In this document: piece by piece, positions 35,012 to 46,500 of the stretch
Position numbering within the stretch: position 1 is the stretch's first letter
Layout of the letters: the number at the start of each line of letters is the position of its first letter
NCBI RefSeq assembly: GCF_024323335.1
Contig: NC_066581.1
Coordinates: 177,685,330-177,749,329, forward strand
Length of the DNA: 64,000 bases
Source of the DNA: Lathyrus oleraceus
Taxonomy: Eukaryota > Streptophyta > Magnoliopsida > Fabales > Fabaceae
Direction of reading: 5' to 3'
Made by a program: the position numbers and the translations under genes
Notes under the pieces: generated by a model
Database searches by the model: none
What the model was told of the DNA's origin: nothing
Seen by the model: the letters and a program-made list of their open reading frames with translations, nothing else

Positions 35012-35350
35012 TTAGGCAAAGTATTTCTTGACTGCATCTGAATTCACAGGACGAGTGAAATCCTCCCCATCCATTGTTGTAAGCATCAAAGCACCGCCTG
35101 AAAAGGCTCTCTTAACAACATATAGACCCTCGTAGTTTGGAGTCCACTTGCCCCTGGAATCGGGCGCGAAAGACAAGACTTTCTTGAACACAAGGTCACC
35201 TTCTCGGAACACACGAGGCTTGACCTTCTTATCAAATGCTTTTTTCATTCTCTGCTGATATAACTGACCATGACACATGGCAGTCAATCGCTTCTCTTCA
35301 ATCAAATTCAACTGGTCATAACGACTCTGAATCCATTCAGCATCAGTCAA
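35012..35350 (-). pseudogene. Ogre integrase C-terminal end, element C
   Basis: Reads 'TDAEWIQSRYDQLNLIEEKR', 'QQRMKKAFDKKV', an intact 'KPRVFREGDLVF', 'GKWTPNYEGLYVVK' and 'KKYFA' then TAA (stop at 35012-35014). This is the last ~110 residues of integrase, colinear with the B copy. Upstream of about 35355 the similarity ends in an A/T-rich tract, so the catalytic core, RNase H and RT are deleted. The C copy keeps the Arg codon (CGA) that became TGA in B. Confidence 0.9.
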
Positions 35351-35371
35351 CTTGGGGTTTGAGGGTATACT

Positions 35372-35482
35372 TTTCTTTTATTTATTTATTTATTTATTTA
35401 TTTTTTAAATTTTTTTTTTGATTTTTGATTTTTTGATCTTGTTTTTTTTATTTTCACCCTCCTTCTTTTTTTTTTTTTTTTA
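35372..35482. repeat. A/T-rich low-complexity tract at deletion point
   Basis: TTTA repeats followed by long T runs (A runs on the element strand). It sits exactly where RT, RNase H and most of the integrase of element C should be, so it marks the internal deletion junction or filler sequence. Confidence 0.75.
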
Positions 35483-35675
35483 CATTTGTAATGCCCCAGT
35501 TTGACTATTTTTGCTGATTCTTAAGATGCAGCTGAATGATCTTCTTTTTATGCTCAAGAAGTCGGGTAATCTCGTCAGGAATCCCCTTCAACATCATCTT
35601 CCTTTGCCTCGAATACAGGGAATTCAAGATTGGGAGATGGCGTTGGATCATTATGTTCAATGGGTTTAGAAATCC
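35483..35675 (-). pseudogene. Pre-RT linker exon of Ogre element C
   Basis: Encodes 'SPNLEFPVFEAKEDD' and, after a frame slip near 35575, 'EITRLLEHKKKIIQ'. It matches the acidic segment that precedes RT in Ogre/Tat polyproteins and the H copy at 61530-61700. The RT that should follow is gone. Confidence 0.75.
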
Positions 35676-35910
35676 CTGCATAATGATTTTGGATAATGAT
35701 TATGCAGATGAAAAATGTTGCTTTTATTCTTGTTTTTATGGGTTTTTTGTGATCACTGATTTCATGCAAAAAAGCAAAAAGTGAAAACAAAAGGAAAAAC
35801 AAATGTTTAACAATGCATTAATTGAATGAAATATCATTGTATAAATGCTGCCAACAATGTCATCACTTCTCCTTTTGGCATGGGAGAAGGGTTTTGAACA
35901 AAGCGAACCA
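35676..35910 (-). other. Candidate Ogre intron, element C
   Basis: Lies between the stop of the gag-pro-linker frame (ends 35911) and the downstream linker exon. On the element strand it is T-rich, with 'ttttccttttgttttcac', and ends in 'attatgcag|gg' (AG at 35677-35676). Ogre elements are known to be transcribed and partially spliced, with an intron between protease and RT. The exact 5' splice site is not certain. Confidence 0.5.
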
Positions 35911-36330
35911 TTACTCTGATCTATGAATGACTGTAGGAACATCTACAGCGACCCAATTGCGGCAGACACCACCAGGGATGACAAAGTTGTCAGTATCCTC
36001 TGCATCTTCTTCCAAGATAGCAGCAGCTTCCTCAGCTTGATCAGCATGGCTGAAACCTCCACTCGTGAACAAACCTTGCTCGTTGAACGCCCCAGACGAA
36101 TAGCCAATGCCAGCCCGTGATCTATTGTCTTCAAGCTCAATCATCTTCCCCAAACCAGCAACTGCGCCACATTCAATGGCCAGTTTCGCATCACGATAGG
36201 AAGCAAATGAAGGAGACTTTTTCTCAATTGGTTCATTAATAGACAAAGCTTGGAAAGGCGTTCCAACTTCATCTTCAGCATCAATGTATGAGAAAGAAGA
36301 CAAGTGGCTAACCAGGAATAAATCCATCAA
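35911..36330 (-). pseudogene. Protease-RT linker of Ogre element C
   Basis: Encodes 'LVSHLSSFSYIDAEDEVGTP', 'GKMIELEDNRSRAGIGYSSG', 'GLFTSGGF' and 'FVIPGGVCRNWVAVDVPTVI', ending 'HRSE' and stop. This is the family-typical segment between aspartic protease and RT; the protease itself (the D-S/T-G site) is missing because the frame is joined upstream to a gag N-terminal scrap near 36330. Confidence 0.82.
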
Positions 36331-36430
36331 AAGCACTTAGTTTGGCGAATTCCTCTTTGAGCTCACAGTTCTCTTGCTCAAGATGATCCATCAAATCTAG
36401 AAGAGTTGGCTCTAGTGTAATACCGACGAA
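36331..36430 (-). pseudogene. Gag N-terminal coiled-coil scrap, element C
   Basis: Encodes 'LDLMDHLEQENCELKEEFAK', resembling the short coiled coil at the start of Ogre Gag. It is fused by deletion to the protease-RT linker, so nearly all of gag and protease is missing. Confidence 0.5.
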
Positions 36431-37652
36431 GTGCGTCTTCAAAATAAATGAAGAGCAACAGGGATCAGACCACAGGACAGGAGACCGAGAACAACACCTG
36501 CTTATGCAAATGATGCATGAAGTGTTTGTGCATATGATTTGTTTTTATTTCAAAGGAACTCGAGGGTTTTATTCGCAAACTTTGAAATATTAAGCATTTT
36601 ATCGCATATGGAAATTATTTCGTCAAATATTCTTTGTCTTTCCATGTTTGAAAATTTTTGCAAAGAAACCCCTTATGTTCCTTGAAAAAAAAAATCTCAT
36701 TTTTTGATGATATGGATGCAGATGAATGCATGAATGCATGAATGCAACAATCACACTCAAGGATCAAGCAAATCACACCAGACAAAGGTCATGGGAAAGC
36801 TCATTGTATCCCTAATATAAATCATCCATTTTGGTGGATTATGGTTTTCACCTTATTGACACCCAAGTTCCATTGATATTAACAATACATGAACTGGCTC
36901 GAACATCCTTAATATCAATCATCCATTTTGGCGGATTATGGTTTTCACCTTATCGACACCCAAGTTCCATTGATATTAAGGATATTTGAACGACTCAACC
37001 ACGAATCACGGGTTTGCTGAGAGTCACGAGCATGGAGTCTCGGTTAAGAACCACCCAAAGGGAGTGTACTAGGGTTTAAACCTGCCGAACATGTTCTACC
37101 AGAGGTTCCCATGATCATCGTCCCATCTTTCGGATATTATCGGAGGAACGAATACTCGTATTCCAAAAATATTCTCAAGAGAGACTCTTATGAGTGTAGT
37201 ATCGCGTAACAATCGCATCAGAACTGACATCTGAACGACCTCCGCACTACGTCCTAAAAATAGGCCAAGATGGGCTTGGTAAACTAAGGTCCTTGGCTTC
37301 TAAGGCACATGATTGAAAGAATAATGCCTAACCACAAATAACTTGTGTGACATTATTAATCCAACATGACCTCCACCAAGTGAATGGACTCGCAAGTCAA
37401 CTGGTTAAGGAATACTCCACACCAGTCAACAAGACTATGCCATTCTCCTATCCTAGAGTGCACTCGAGTTCGGGTATAGAACTCATCTCACAGAGACCAC
37501 CAAAGCAAACAGCAATTGTATATCAAGCAATTCAAACATTACAATCAATACAGTTATCCCAAATTGTACAAAAATATGTCACATAACAGATAAACAAATA
37601 TCATACAACAAGGGTGAAAAGTAGGCAAAACCACCAAGGAAGGTCTAATGTT
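36431..37652 (-). other. 5' leader of Ogre element C
   Basis: Non-coding leader between PBS and gag. Its element-strand sequence (e.g. 37350-37480) aligns with the H leader at 58440-58570 ('gagttctatacccgaactcg', 'ggataggagaatggcatagt'). It contains a duplicated ~95-bp hairpin unit at 36808-36997. Confidence 0.75.
36808..36997 (-). repeat. Two tandem ~95-bp hairpin units in C leader
   Basis: The units start at 36808 and 36903. The second has perfect 15-bp arms (atccttaatatcaat at 36905-36919, attgatattaaggat at 36969-36983) around a ~49-nt conserved loop. The first unit has the same layout with mismatches in the arms. Element H carries one such hairpin at 58938-59018. Confidence 0.8.
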
Positions 37653-37671
37653 GTCCCCAGCAGAGTCGCCA
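37653..37671 (-). promoter_or_regulatory. Primer binding site of element C
   Basis: 'TGGCGACTCTGCTGGGGAC' on the element strand, six bases from the LTR end. Its complement ends in ..GTCGCCA, a tRNA 3' end; Ogre elements are described as using tRNA-Arg. Confidence 0.9.
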
Positions 37672-38695
37672 CTTTTCTGTAGCGGTGTATTTGTCACTTT
37701 ATGATTTATTGATTAAACCAAAAGCAAAGCATACAAAGAAATCGAGTCGCCACCGCACTTTTATTTATCCAAAGGATTGGCTAAAAAGCGAACAAAAGCC
37801 TAAGAAGTTTTACACATAGAAAACTAATGAAAAGATCAGAGATTCTGGGTAAGGGGTAAATTACGCAATGGGAAGGTGTTAGGCACCCAAAACATCCTAG
37901 GTACTCCTAGGGATCCCTTTTCACACTTGTTGTATAAAAAGTTTATTTGTTTATGACATATTGTGCAAACATGATTGGGAAGATGAGAAAAGAATATACA
38001 ATTTTATTATTTTTGTGTTTGAACGGATGAACCCGTTGCCTACGTACCTTTCCATAAAAGGTAAAGGATCAAAATGCCGTAGTTCGGCTAAAAAATTTTC
38101 AAAATATGAGTGGGTTCATTTTAAAACAAGAGCACTAAGGCTTTTCATTATCATCGGGAGAAAACTCAACCAAGACCAATAATCCACCATGCAAGGATAG
38201 CTTCAACATACTAGTGAGGGGTTAACCCTATAATAAGTATGGAAGACTTACAATCAACTCACTAAGGATGTAGTGAGATTTACATCAACCACTATGAGAA
38301 TTGAAACCTATGGCTAATGTATGAAAACATATCAACAATGGACAAAGCCACAAAACAATTGAATGGGTGTGATTAATTGATTATGAGTATTCACAAAAGG
38401 ATGGTCAAAGTATGATTAGATTCAATTCAGAAAGAAGTATTATCAAAAGTGAAGTTTGAAAAGTCAAGGACTTAGGGTCCAGGTTTCTAATTTGAAAAGA
38501 CATGAAAATGTTTGCACAACATGTATTTACAAGTTTCAAAAATCAACAAGTGAAAAGGGGGTTTGAAACAGAAAGGGTGTGGACGAAGGAGTGTAAAACT
38601 TCCAGAAGTTAACCTCTTGAAATCATATAGAAGATGATTCAAGTGTGTCCTTTGGAAAGAAGCAACAAAGCAAGTAAGCAAATAAAAAGTAAGGT

Positions 38696-39236
38696 GATAC
38701 TGGATGCCAATCAATGGACTTATACCAATCTCACAAACAAAAGTGGATACCGGATACCAATAAATGGATTTACACCAATCTCCTAAAACAAAACAATGAT
38801 ACCGGATGCCAATCAATGGACTTATACCAATCTCTCAAAACAAAGGTGGATACCGGATACCAATCAATGGATTTACACCAATCTCCTAAAACAAACAAGG
38901 ATATCAGATGCCAATAAATGGACTTATTCCAATCTCCTAAGATGAAACAAAACATGGATGTCAGATGCCAATTTATCTGGGCTTACTCTAATCTCCCAAA
39001 ACAAAACAAAACATGGATGTTAGATCCCTATCTATCTGGGCTTACTCTAATCTCCCAAAACAAAACAAAACATGGATGTCAGATGCCAATCTATCTGGGA
39101 TTATACCAATCTCCAAAGACAAAACAAAATATGGATGTCAGATGCCAATCTATCTGGACTTACTCTAATCTCCAAAGACAAAACAAAATATGGATGTCAG
39201 ATGCCAATCTATCTGGACTTACTCTAATCTCCAAAG
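38696..39236 (-). repeat. 50-59-bp tandem subrepeats in C 5' LTR
   Basis: Same ~10-unit array, and the same 541-bp length, as 10980-11520 in the 3' LTR, with a handful of substitutions. Confidence 0.9.
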
Positions 39237-41023
39237 GATGATCATAGGAGTACAAATGCCAACAACATGGACTTACAATTGTATCCTCACACACAACAAA
39301 CAAACAGAAACACTAAGCAAAGAGGACATAAGTGGCCAATGAAATGGTCTTACACTTAATCCCTTCCAAATCATAGGAACAATGGCCAATGAATGGACTT
39401 ACAATTGATTCCTCAATGGACAACAAAGATGTGTCACAAAGATATGAAATGATGATCATGCAATAATGAACAATTAATGAGGATAAATGCACAAAGCACA
39501 CAAGCAAGCATGCACATATGAATCAAGTAATCAATCAAATAAAGTCAATTAGCACTCACTATATACAAGCAATTTGGCTCAAGCAAGGGTTAGACTTGAA
39601 AGTCAACTGGAATGGGGTAAGTGGTGCTCTTAACCTTAACATTGAGAGTTAAGGTGAAGCAGATGAAAGGATATGAGGGGTGTGCCTCATTGCTCTTATC
39701 CCTGGTCAGGGAGAGCTTTGAATATCAGAAGGTGTGGGAGTTCAGAAAGTTGGGACTCTCTCCACAAGTTAAAGACTCTATAGATCTTGGGTTAAGATCC
39801 ACAATGCTACAACATGTAATGTGAGCAAAGGGATGACACACAGACTAGTAGGAGATGGACTACACATCTCTTTTATCTACCAATTGCCTTATCAAAGGAC
39901 TTTTCCTGCTTGGGGACAAAGATAAACAATCACAAGCATTGCGTCTTAAGGAGGACTTCAGACAGGTGCCTGGCCAAGTAACAGGCCAGGTCTTCCAGAC
40001 TACATGAAGAAGAGAGGTTATACCTAATTGGTTAAGCAACCAAGCAAGTTCAAAATGAACTTAAGCAACTAATGTACCTGTGGAAACATCAAACAAATCA
40101 GTATACAACTCAGATAAACAACCAACAGTTAATGCAACAGACAACCAATATAGGCAAAGGCATAAGCCACAAGTCAATCCCAATTGAATCAACATCAACC
40201 TACAAAACACACATTAGTAATCAAAAGCAAATATCAAATGCTCTCAAGATGAGGCATCATCAATTGTATAACTTGTATGTGCAACCTGAAACAAAGCTTC
40301 AAACATGAGAAGCAAACCACTAGGACAAGGCCTAGGGTCAAAGGGGGAGAAATAATTCAAAACAGAACATCAAAATTGACAAGAATCAAGATTAATCAAA
40401 TTAGAAACTATTCCAAAAGGTCTCATGTCAATAGCAATTACCAAAAGAATTTCATAATCAAAACATGTCAAGATAGGCAAGTTGAAACCATATTGAAGCA
40501 ACAGAATGATCAAAGGCATATTAATTCCAGAATGACTCAATAAATCTCAAGAAAAATCATGGCTAAAAAGCACAAATCAAATGATCTACACACCAAAAAT
40601 CATGGCATTTGGACAAGTATAAGCATGGCAATTAAATTCATCAAGTCATGGTAAGCATAAACAAGCTCAAAGGAAGCACAAATTGATACATCAAATTAAG
40701 GCAATCCTAAAACAAATATGACATGTGATAAATGACTCAAACCAAAGCCAAGACAAACTTCAATGTGTCTAGAAAGCATGTGCAAAATTTCAAGTCCATA
40801 TGATAACGCATACGCATTTCACAAATCATGAAAGTTCAACACTCATCAAAAGTCCAAACATGACAATCCAGAAAAGAAAATCTCAAACAAATTGGAAATG
40901 GATCCAAAAATTCTACAAGTATTCACAAGCAATCCTAACATCCAGAAGGAGCATCATGCAAAAATTCAGATCATTTGGCATTTATTTGGCATAGTAAAGA
41001 AAATCAGCAAATCAAGCAAGCAA

Positions 41024-41048
41024 AGGTGTGACACACATTGTCACACCT
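41024..41048. repeat. Short inverted repeat in C 5' LTR
   Basis: 10-bp arms, 5-bp spacer, identical to 13250-13274. Confidence 0.7.
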
Positions 41049-43352
41049 ACATTAATCATAGCATGTCTCAACATCCAAAAATGAGAAAAATGCAAACTAT
41101 ATACCAAAATGACCATTAGGATGCCTATTTTAATCATGCAAAATTTCACAATCATTGGAGTAATATCCATCATTTCACAATCAAAATGGTAACCAAGGTA
41201 CAAGATAACACATGTATGAACATTCCCTAAGCAAAATAAAAATCCAACCGAGCACAAATTCTGGAAAAATAACCAAAAAATAGTAGACATCATGAGGATC
41301 AATGTGAAAAAAATCTCATGTCAATTGGATGCATATTTTTGGAGTTATGAATTTTTGAATGAATGAGAAAAATAAAAAAATATGAAAGCAAGGCATGAAC
41401 ATATGAGTACAAGATGGAAAAAATAAGGCAAGGCAATTTTGGAAAATGATGGAGCGGGGAATCGAAGAGAGAATTCATTTGAATATGAAAGCGCGCGCTA
41501 CAAAACACGGTCGTTTAGACCGAAACCCTAGCCACATGCATGCATGCTGGGAGCGAAAATCCGCAGGAAAAGCTCATGAATCCGCAGGAAAATTCACAAG
41601 TAAGCTATGAAGGTTATAACAAATTCCGCAGGAAATTTCCAGCAAATGAAGAACACGATGAAGATCTTCATGATCTTCATCATCCAATTTTCCAGAAAAA
41701 TTCAAAGTCACCAAAAACACAAATTGAGCATATATTCATGAAGATCTAACATCACACAACACGAATCAACATGCATTTCATCAAATAACAACATCATAAG
41801 CAATGGATCGAGCAAATCAACTTTGGACATGAAACTTTAAATCCACGAAACTCTCTCAATATAGCATGGAATCAAATGATTTTTGGCTCAGAATCACCAC
41901 ACAAGCAAGCTCTACAAATATCACATGATGAATTTAAGAAAAGAGAGGATCGAATTCACACCTCTTGTAGAGCAGCTTTCGATTTCAAGTGTTCTAGATC
42001 CTGGCAATGCTCCAATCGTATCCTAGCAACCTTGTATGAGTGAATGGAAGGATCTTTGATGCTTAATTGGCTTTGAATCCACGGATTTGATATTTCACCA
42101 TTGATGAACTCTTGCTTGGAACAGCTTTAAATGGCACGAATTCAAGTAGATCCTGCTTGAATGTTGCTCAGTGATGATGCTTGATGATGAACAGAGCAAG
42201 AACAATGCAAGTTGCTTCAAGAATTGAGAGAAAAAAATGAGAGAAAAGTGAGAGCAAAAATTTGAGATCTGAATTTGTGAAGTGTGGTTACTGAATTTCT
42301 GTTAGGATTTGGCTTAAATACCCCCTCTTAATCCAATCCTTAATCATGCTTATCAAGTGGTAATGAGAATTAGCTCAAATGAAGTGCAAATGCAAAATGG
42401 CCATTTTACCCTATGCATGGTGTGCATGATGAACAGTGCACGTGGCTGCATGATTTTCACTCAAAAACACATTTTAAAACCATTGGCAATTGTAAAATAC
42501 TCAAATGAATTACCAATTTTGAATTTTAGAAATTCCCTCCAAAAATCGAGATTTTTGCAAATGTTCATGAAATGAGAAATGATGCAATGTCATGCGAGAT
42601 TATGATAGTAGGGATCAAGAGAGAAATGTTCCAAAAAGAACCACTTCAATTGGCCTTTTGGTTCAAAAGTTATGCAAGCTTGAAGTTCAAATTCCATTGA
42701 CAAAGATTGATCCATAATTGCTTGATGATGTAATCTTGAGGAGAAGACCTTTCCATTTTTGGCAATTTGAAATTACAGGTCACTTACTATTTTTGGAAAC
42801 TTTTCATATGACCTCAAATTCTTCCATGTTGATGTTTGACATGTTAAATGAGACTTGTATGGACATGAATGAGACCTCTCTAACCATCTCCCACCTTCAA
42901 ATCCATGATTGAATGCACAGTTGACTTGTGTTGACTTTTCTAGGGTTTCAGCTGACCTAGCTATGCTCAGATGAAATTCAAGCCTCTTCCACTTGAGATC
43001 TTGATCCAAAATGATGTCATGGTTCATATGAACTCTTGTGAATGATCATGGTGCCCAAATTCTTCAGAATGGCCACCATCTATTGCTTAATGAATTGCCT
43101 TTGACTGGCTTGACCTAATGTTGCTTTATCTGCAAGTAACAAGGTTAGATGACATATTTTTGTACATTTGGTTAGTAAACAAATGAAAAGCAATGATATA
43201 CAAATGCTAAACATGCTTGGTGATCAAAAATCACTCTCAAAAGATGACCCACCCACAGGGGAGGAAGCAAAGGTGCACAATGATCCTTGAGGCAATGATA
43301 TGATATGATATGATGCCATGAGGGATCTTAGGGACAAAATTGGGGTCTTACA

Positions 43353-43357
43353 CTTCC
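43353..43357. repeat. Target-site duplication of element C, right copy
   Basis: CTTCC, matching 9959-9963. Confidence 0.9.
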
Positions 43358-43546
43358 CATTGCATAACCAACCCCCTTACCCCGATCTCTGACATTTTTA
43401 CTAGTTTTTGATTCGATAAAACTTTTAGGTTTTTGATCGCTTTCTAACCATTCCTTTGGATAAATAGAAGTGCGGTGGCGACTCGGCTTGTATGGTTTAC
43501 CTTGGATTTAGTCAATATCTCTAATGGTAACGAGTACCCCGCTACA
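43358..43546 (+). mobile_element. 3' LTR of Ogre element B, right end
   Basis: Continues LTR B after the C insertion: 'cattgcataaccaaccccct', a PBS-like 'gcggtggcgactcgg' at 43472-43486, and the terminal 'cgctaca' at 43541-43546. It aligns with the end of LTR H (58035-58235) and with the reverse complement of the C LTR ends. Confidence 0.85.
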
Positions 43547-46500
43547 GAAATTAAAATCAATATGGTTAAGTTTATTTACAAGTTTGATTTAAGAAAAGAA
43601 GTTTTAAAATTCAATGACATAAGGCCAAAGTTTCTAATCATTAAAACATGACTAAGTTTAAAATCACAAGAAAAGAAAGTTTTTGAAAAGAGGGAGAGAT
43701 TTTGAAATTAAATAAGTGGTAGGAGATGAAGAGACTCCCCTAAGCAAAAATTAAAAGTTCAGAGTTGAAAAGATCTGACCAATGGGATGCAATCCAATAG
43801 ACAAGAATCTCATATAGAAACCCACTTTCCTTTGGACTTTAATCAAGCAATAAGAATTAAGCAATATCCAGACATTATGAAGATCAAGGCATCAAATAAA
43901 GATAGCCATATCCAAGCAAGCACTCAAATATATTAGTCTTCAGAGGTCTTCCAAATTATCAGATGAAATATTCCTTGATCAACTCAATACAAAACATCAG
44001 ATATAGACAATAATAACAAAATAACAATTAAGCATGAAGACAGAGTAGCAAATCCAAGGGATCCAACGACTTGCATTAGATGAAGGCACAATCAAAGATA
44101 TCTCAATCTCAGATGTTGGCATTGGCCAAGTCCTTTAGCATAGGGAATGTTGCCTAATTCTATGTCCAAAAGTTTAGATCAAATCCCAACAGACCACCAA
44201 ATGTTTTTTAGGTTTTTTGTTGTTATTATGTGTTTTAAGGTCCTAAGGCCACAAACAAAACAAAAGACAAACAAACAATATATACAAGCACAAGATATGG
44301 CTCAAATGAGCAAAGTGAAAAGGACTTGAACCATAAACAGGTTGCATGAAATGTAAGTGGAAATCAATGATAAAGGTACTTGAAATTTAAAGTGCATAAA
44401 GTAAATGACTTGAAAGTAAAAGCAACCTTAATAGAAGTTAGTCAATGGTTAGTTCAGGTAGTGGTGAGTTTTAATTGATTAACTCATTTTTGGAGAACAC
44501 TCAAGCATTCGTTCATAAGTATGAATCCTTAAACCAAGACATCTTCCATGAGAGGGGCTTTAACTTGGATAATTCAACAAGTATTCCACTAGCTCCCATG
44601 AACGGAAAAAAAGGTCAAGTTCCGACACAATGCCATGAAGAATGGGAGACTTATAATCTCACTTATTAGAAGTCACAACTATCTGAGGTCGGGCAATACA
44701 AATATAGGTGTTAATGCATTTTAGAGATTTTGTACAAAGAACCAAACTCCTAAAACATACCACACACTAAAAAAATGGGAAGACCTATGTCCGTCAGACT
44801 CATGTTGATTCATCTGACACAAGGTCGTTGATGAATCAACTAGCATTTAGACATTAGAGAAATCATTGGTCAATGATGGATTAAGGAAGAATAAGGATGA
44901 AGATGAAGAGGGGAGGGGAAATAGAAACCAAAATTGGTCATGAGAGAAATTTCATATGATCAATATTATCCATTCTTTTTGGGGGATGAAATGTACATTT
45001 CATCAAGCCCCTAAATCTAATGGTATTGATCAAACAAAAGGCAAATCAATCATGACCAAGGCCCAAACAGAAAGTCAAACATCACAAGACCATAAAAATG
45101 GCTCAACACAATTTTTGGACATTTAATCAATTAAAAATCAATTTAAAAATGAATTAAAATGCATTTTAATTTGGACAAAACCACAAATCCCTTGAAAACA
45201 CCAAATAAACAGCAGAGGGATTTATCCTAGGTTAAACAAGGTCAAAGGACCATAGACAAAAAATTTCACAATTTTTAGAAAGTCATAAGTATTTTTACAT
45301 AATTAAAATTATGCACAAAAACATTTAATTCATGAAAAATACCAAAATTAATCCCAAAAAAAATTCAAAATACGAAAGAGGAAAAGATTTAAAGATTTTT
45401 GGTGAAAGTCCCGTATTTTTTGGATTAAAAATGGATTTATTATGAAGTAAACAAAATAAGACTATTAAATGAAAATTTAGAAAATAAAGTATAATTCAAA
45501 AAAACAAGGGCTATTTGATCTCCCCCATTAATTGAGGTGGCAGATCTGATGGACAAGTGTGCGCGTCCCACCAAAGACCCGAGTCAATGCGCCACACCAA
45601 TGTTAAGCAGAATCAAGGGCCAAGATTAAAACATTTTAAACAGATCTGATGGTTTAGAAGGCGCCAACGCACCACCAGAGTCAGGGCTCCGATCATCTTC
45701 TCCGGTGGACCTCACCGGACTGGTCCACCACAAACCATCACTAAAATGAAAAGTAAGGACATGGTTTTATAGGAAAAATGCTCAGGAGCTTGAATTTGAC
45801 CTCCATTTCTTCCAATTCCAAGTATATTAAAAGATACATGTATTTGAAATTTGAGGTTCATGATCTGAGTTGCTTCGATTTGACCTCAAAGCAACTCAAT
45901 CTTGTTGCCTACATTTGTAGGACTTCAGCCAACCAAAAATTAAAGAGAATGGTGAAGAATTGAGAGAGAATCAAAGGCTCAAAGTTTCTGAAAAGTTACC
46001 TCCGGGTAGCTTGAATATGGCTTGATCTTGATCTAAATTCACTTGGTTCTTCATCTTCTTTCTTCCAGTGACCAATTGAGATGAAAAAGGCAATGAATCC
46101 TTGGAGTTTGAATCTCAAAACAGAAGGTGAAGTTCTAACTCGGTTTCAAAGAAACCTTCAATGAATTCTTTAGGGCGAGGTTCTGAGCTAGCTTGGCGAG
46201 GCTTGGGAAAGGTGTGTGTGTAGTTCTGATGTAATTCACTTGTTTATATAGGCAAGGAAAGTGTTTTCTACACCATTTGAAATTTTACCAAAATTAGCAA
46301 GTTTGGTGCATGGATGCATGGGAATTAATTTAGGACCAATTCATGATGTGATCTTGCTCCAATTCGTGCCTAATGAGTACTCAAACATTAACATGTAAGC
46401 ATGTAATAGGAAATAGTTATTTGAATTCAAATCTTGCAAAAATAAACCAATGAAAGGAACCATGCACAAGTCCCATCATCTTTGTCCAAATGAAGTGATC

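Larger units (their letters stand above)
9964..43352 (-). mobile_element. Complete, non-autonomous Ogre element C
   Basis: A 33.4-kb interval bounded by two 5.7-kb LTRs in the same orientation and by a 5-bp TSD (CTTCC). Read on the minus strand it has the 5' LTR (43352-37678), PBS (37671-37653), leader, a gag N-terminal scrap, the protease-RT linker, an integrase C-terminus, a very long repeat-rich 3'UTR, a PPT and the 3' LTR (15681-9964). Most of gag, protease, RT, RNase H and the integrase core are deleted. About 10.1 kb of the interval is the inserted copia element D and about 4.3 kb is a later tandem duplication, so the element was about 19 kb when it inserted. Its mobilisation must have relied on proteins from another copy, or the deletions came later. 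Confidence 0.92.
37678..43352 (-). mobile_element. 5' LTR of Ogre element C (5675 bp)
   Basis: Pairs with 9964-15681. It has 58 bp (around 40777-40834) that the 3' LTR lacks, and it lacks 98 bp that the 3' LTR has (14946-15043). The candidate TATA is at about 42312-42324. No gene is seen. Confidence 0.93.

Noticed and set aside
45778..45963. Small host gene between the two stacks
   Set aside because: A 61-codon frame inside the E LTR with no start context, domain or conservation; LTR homology covers the region.
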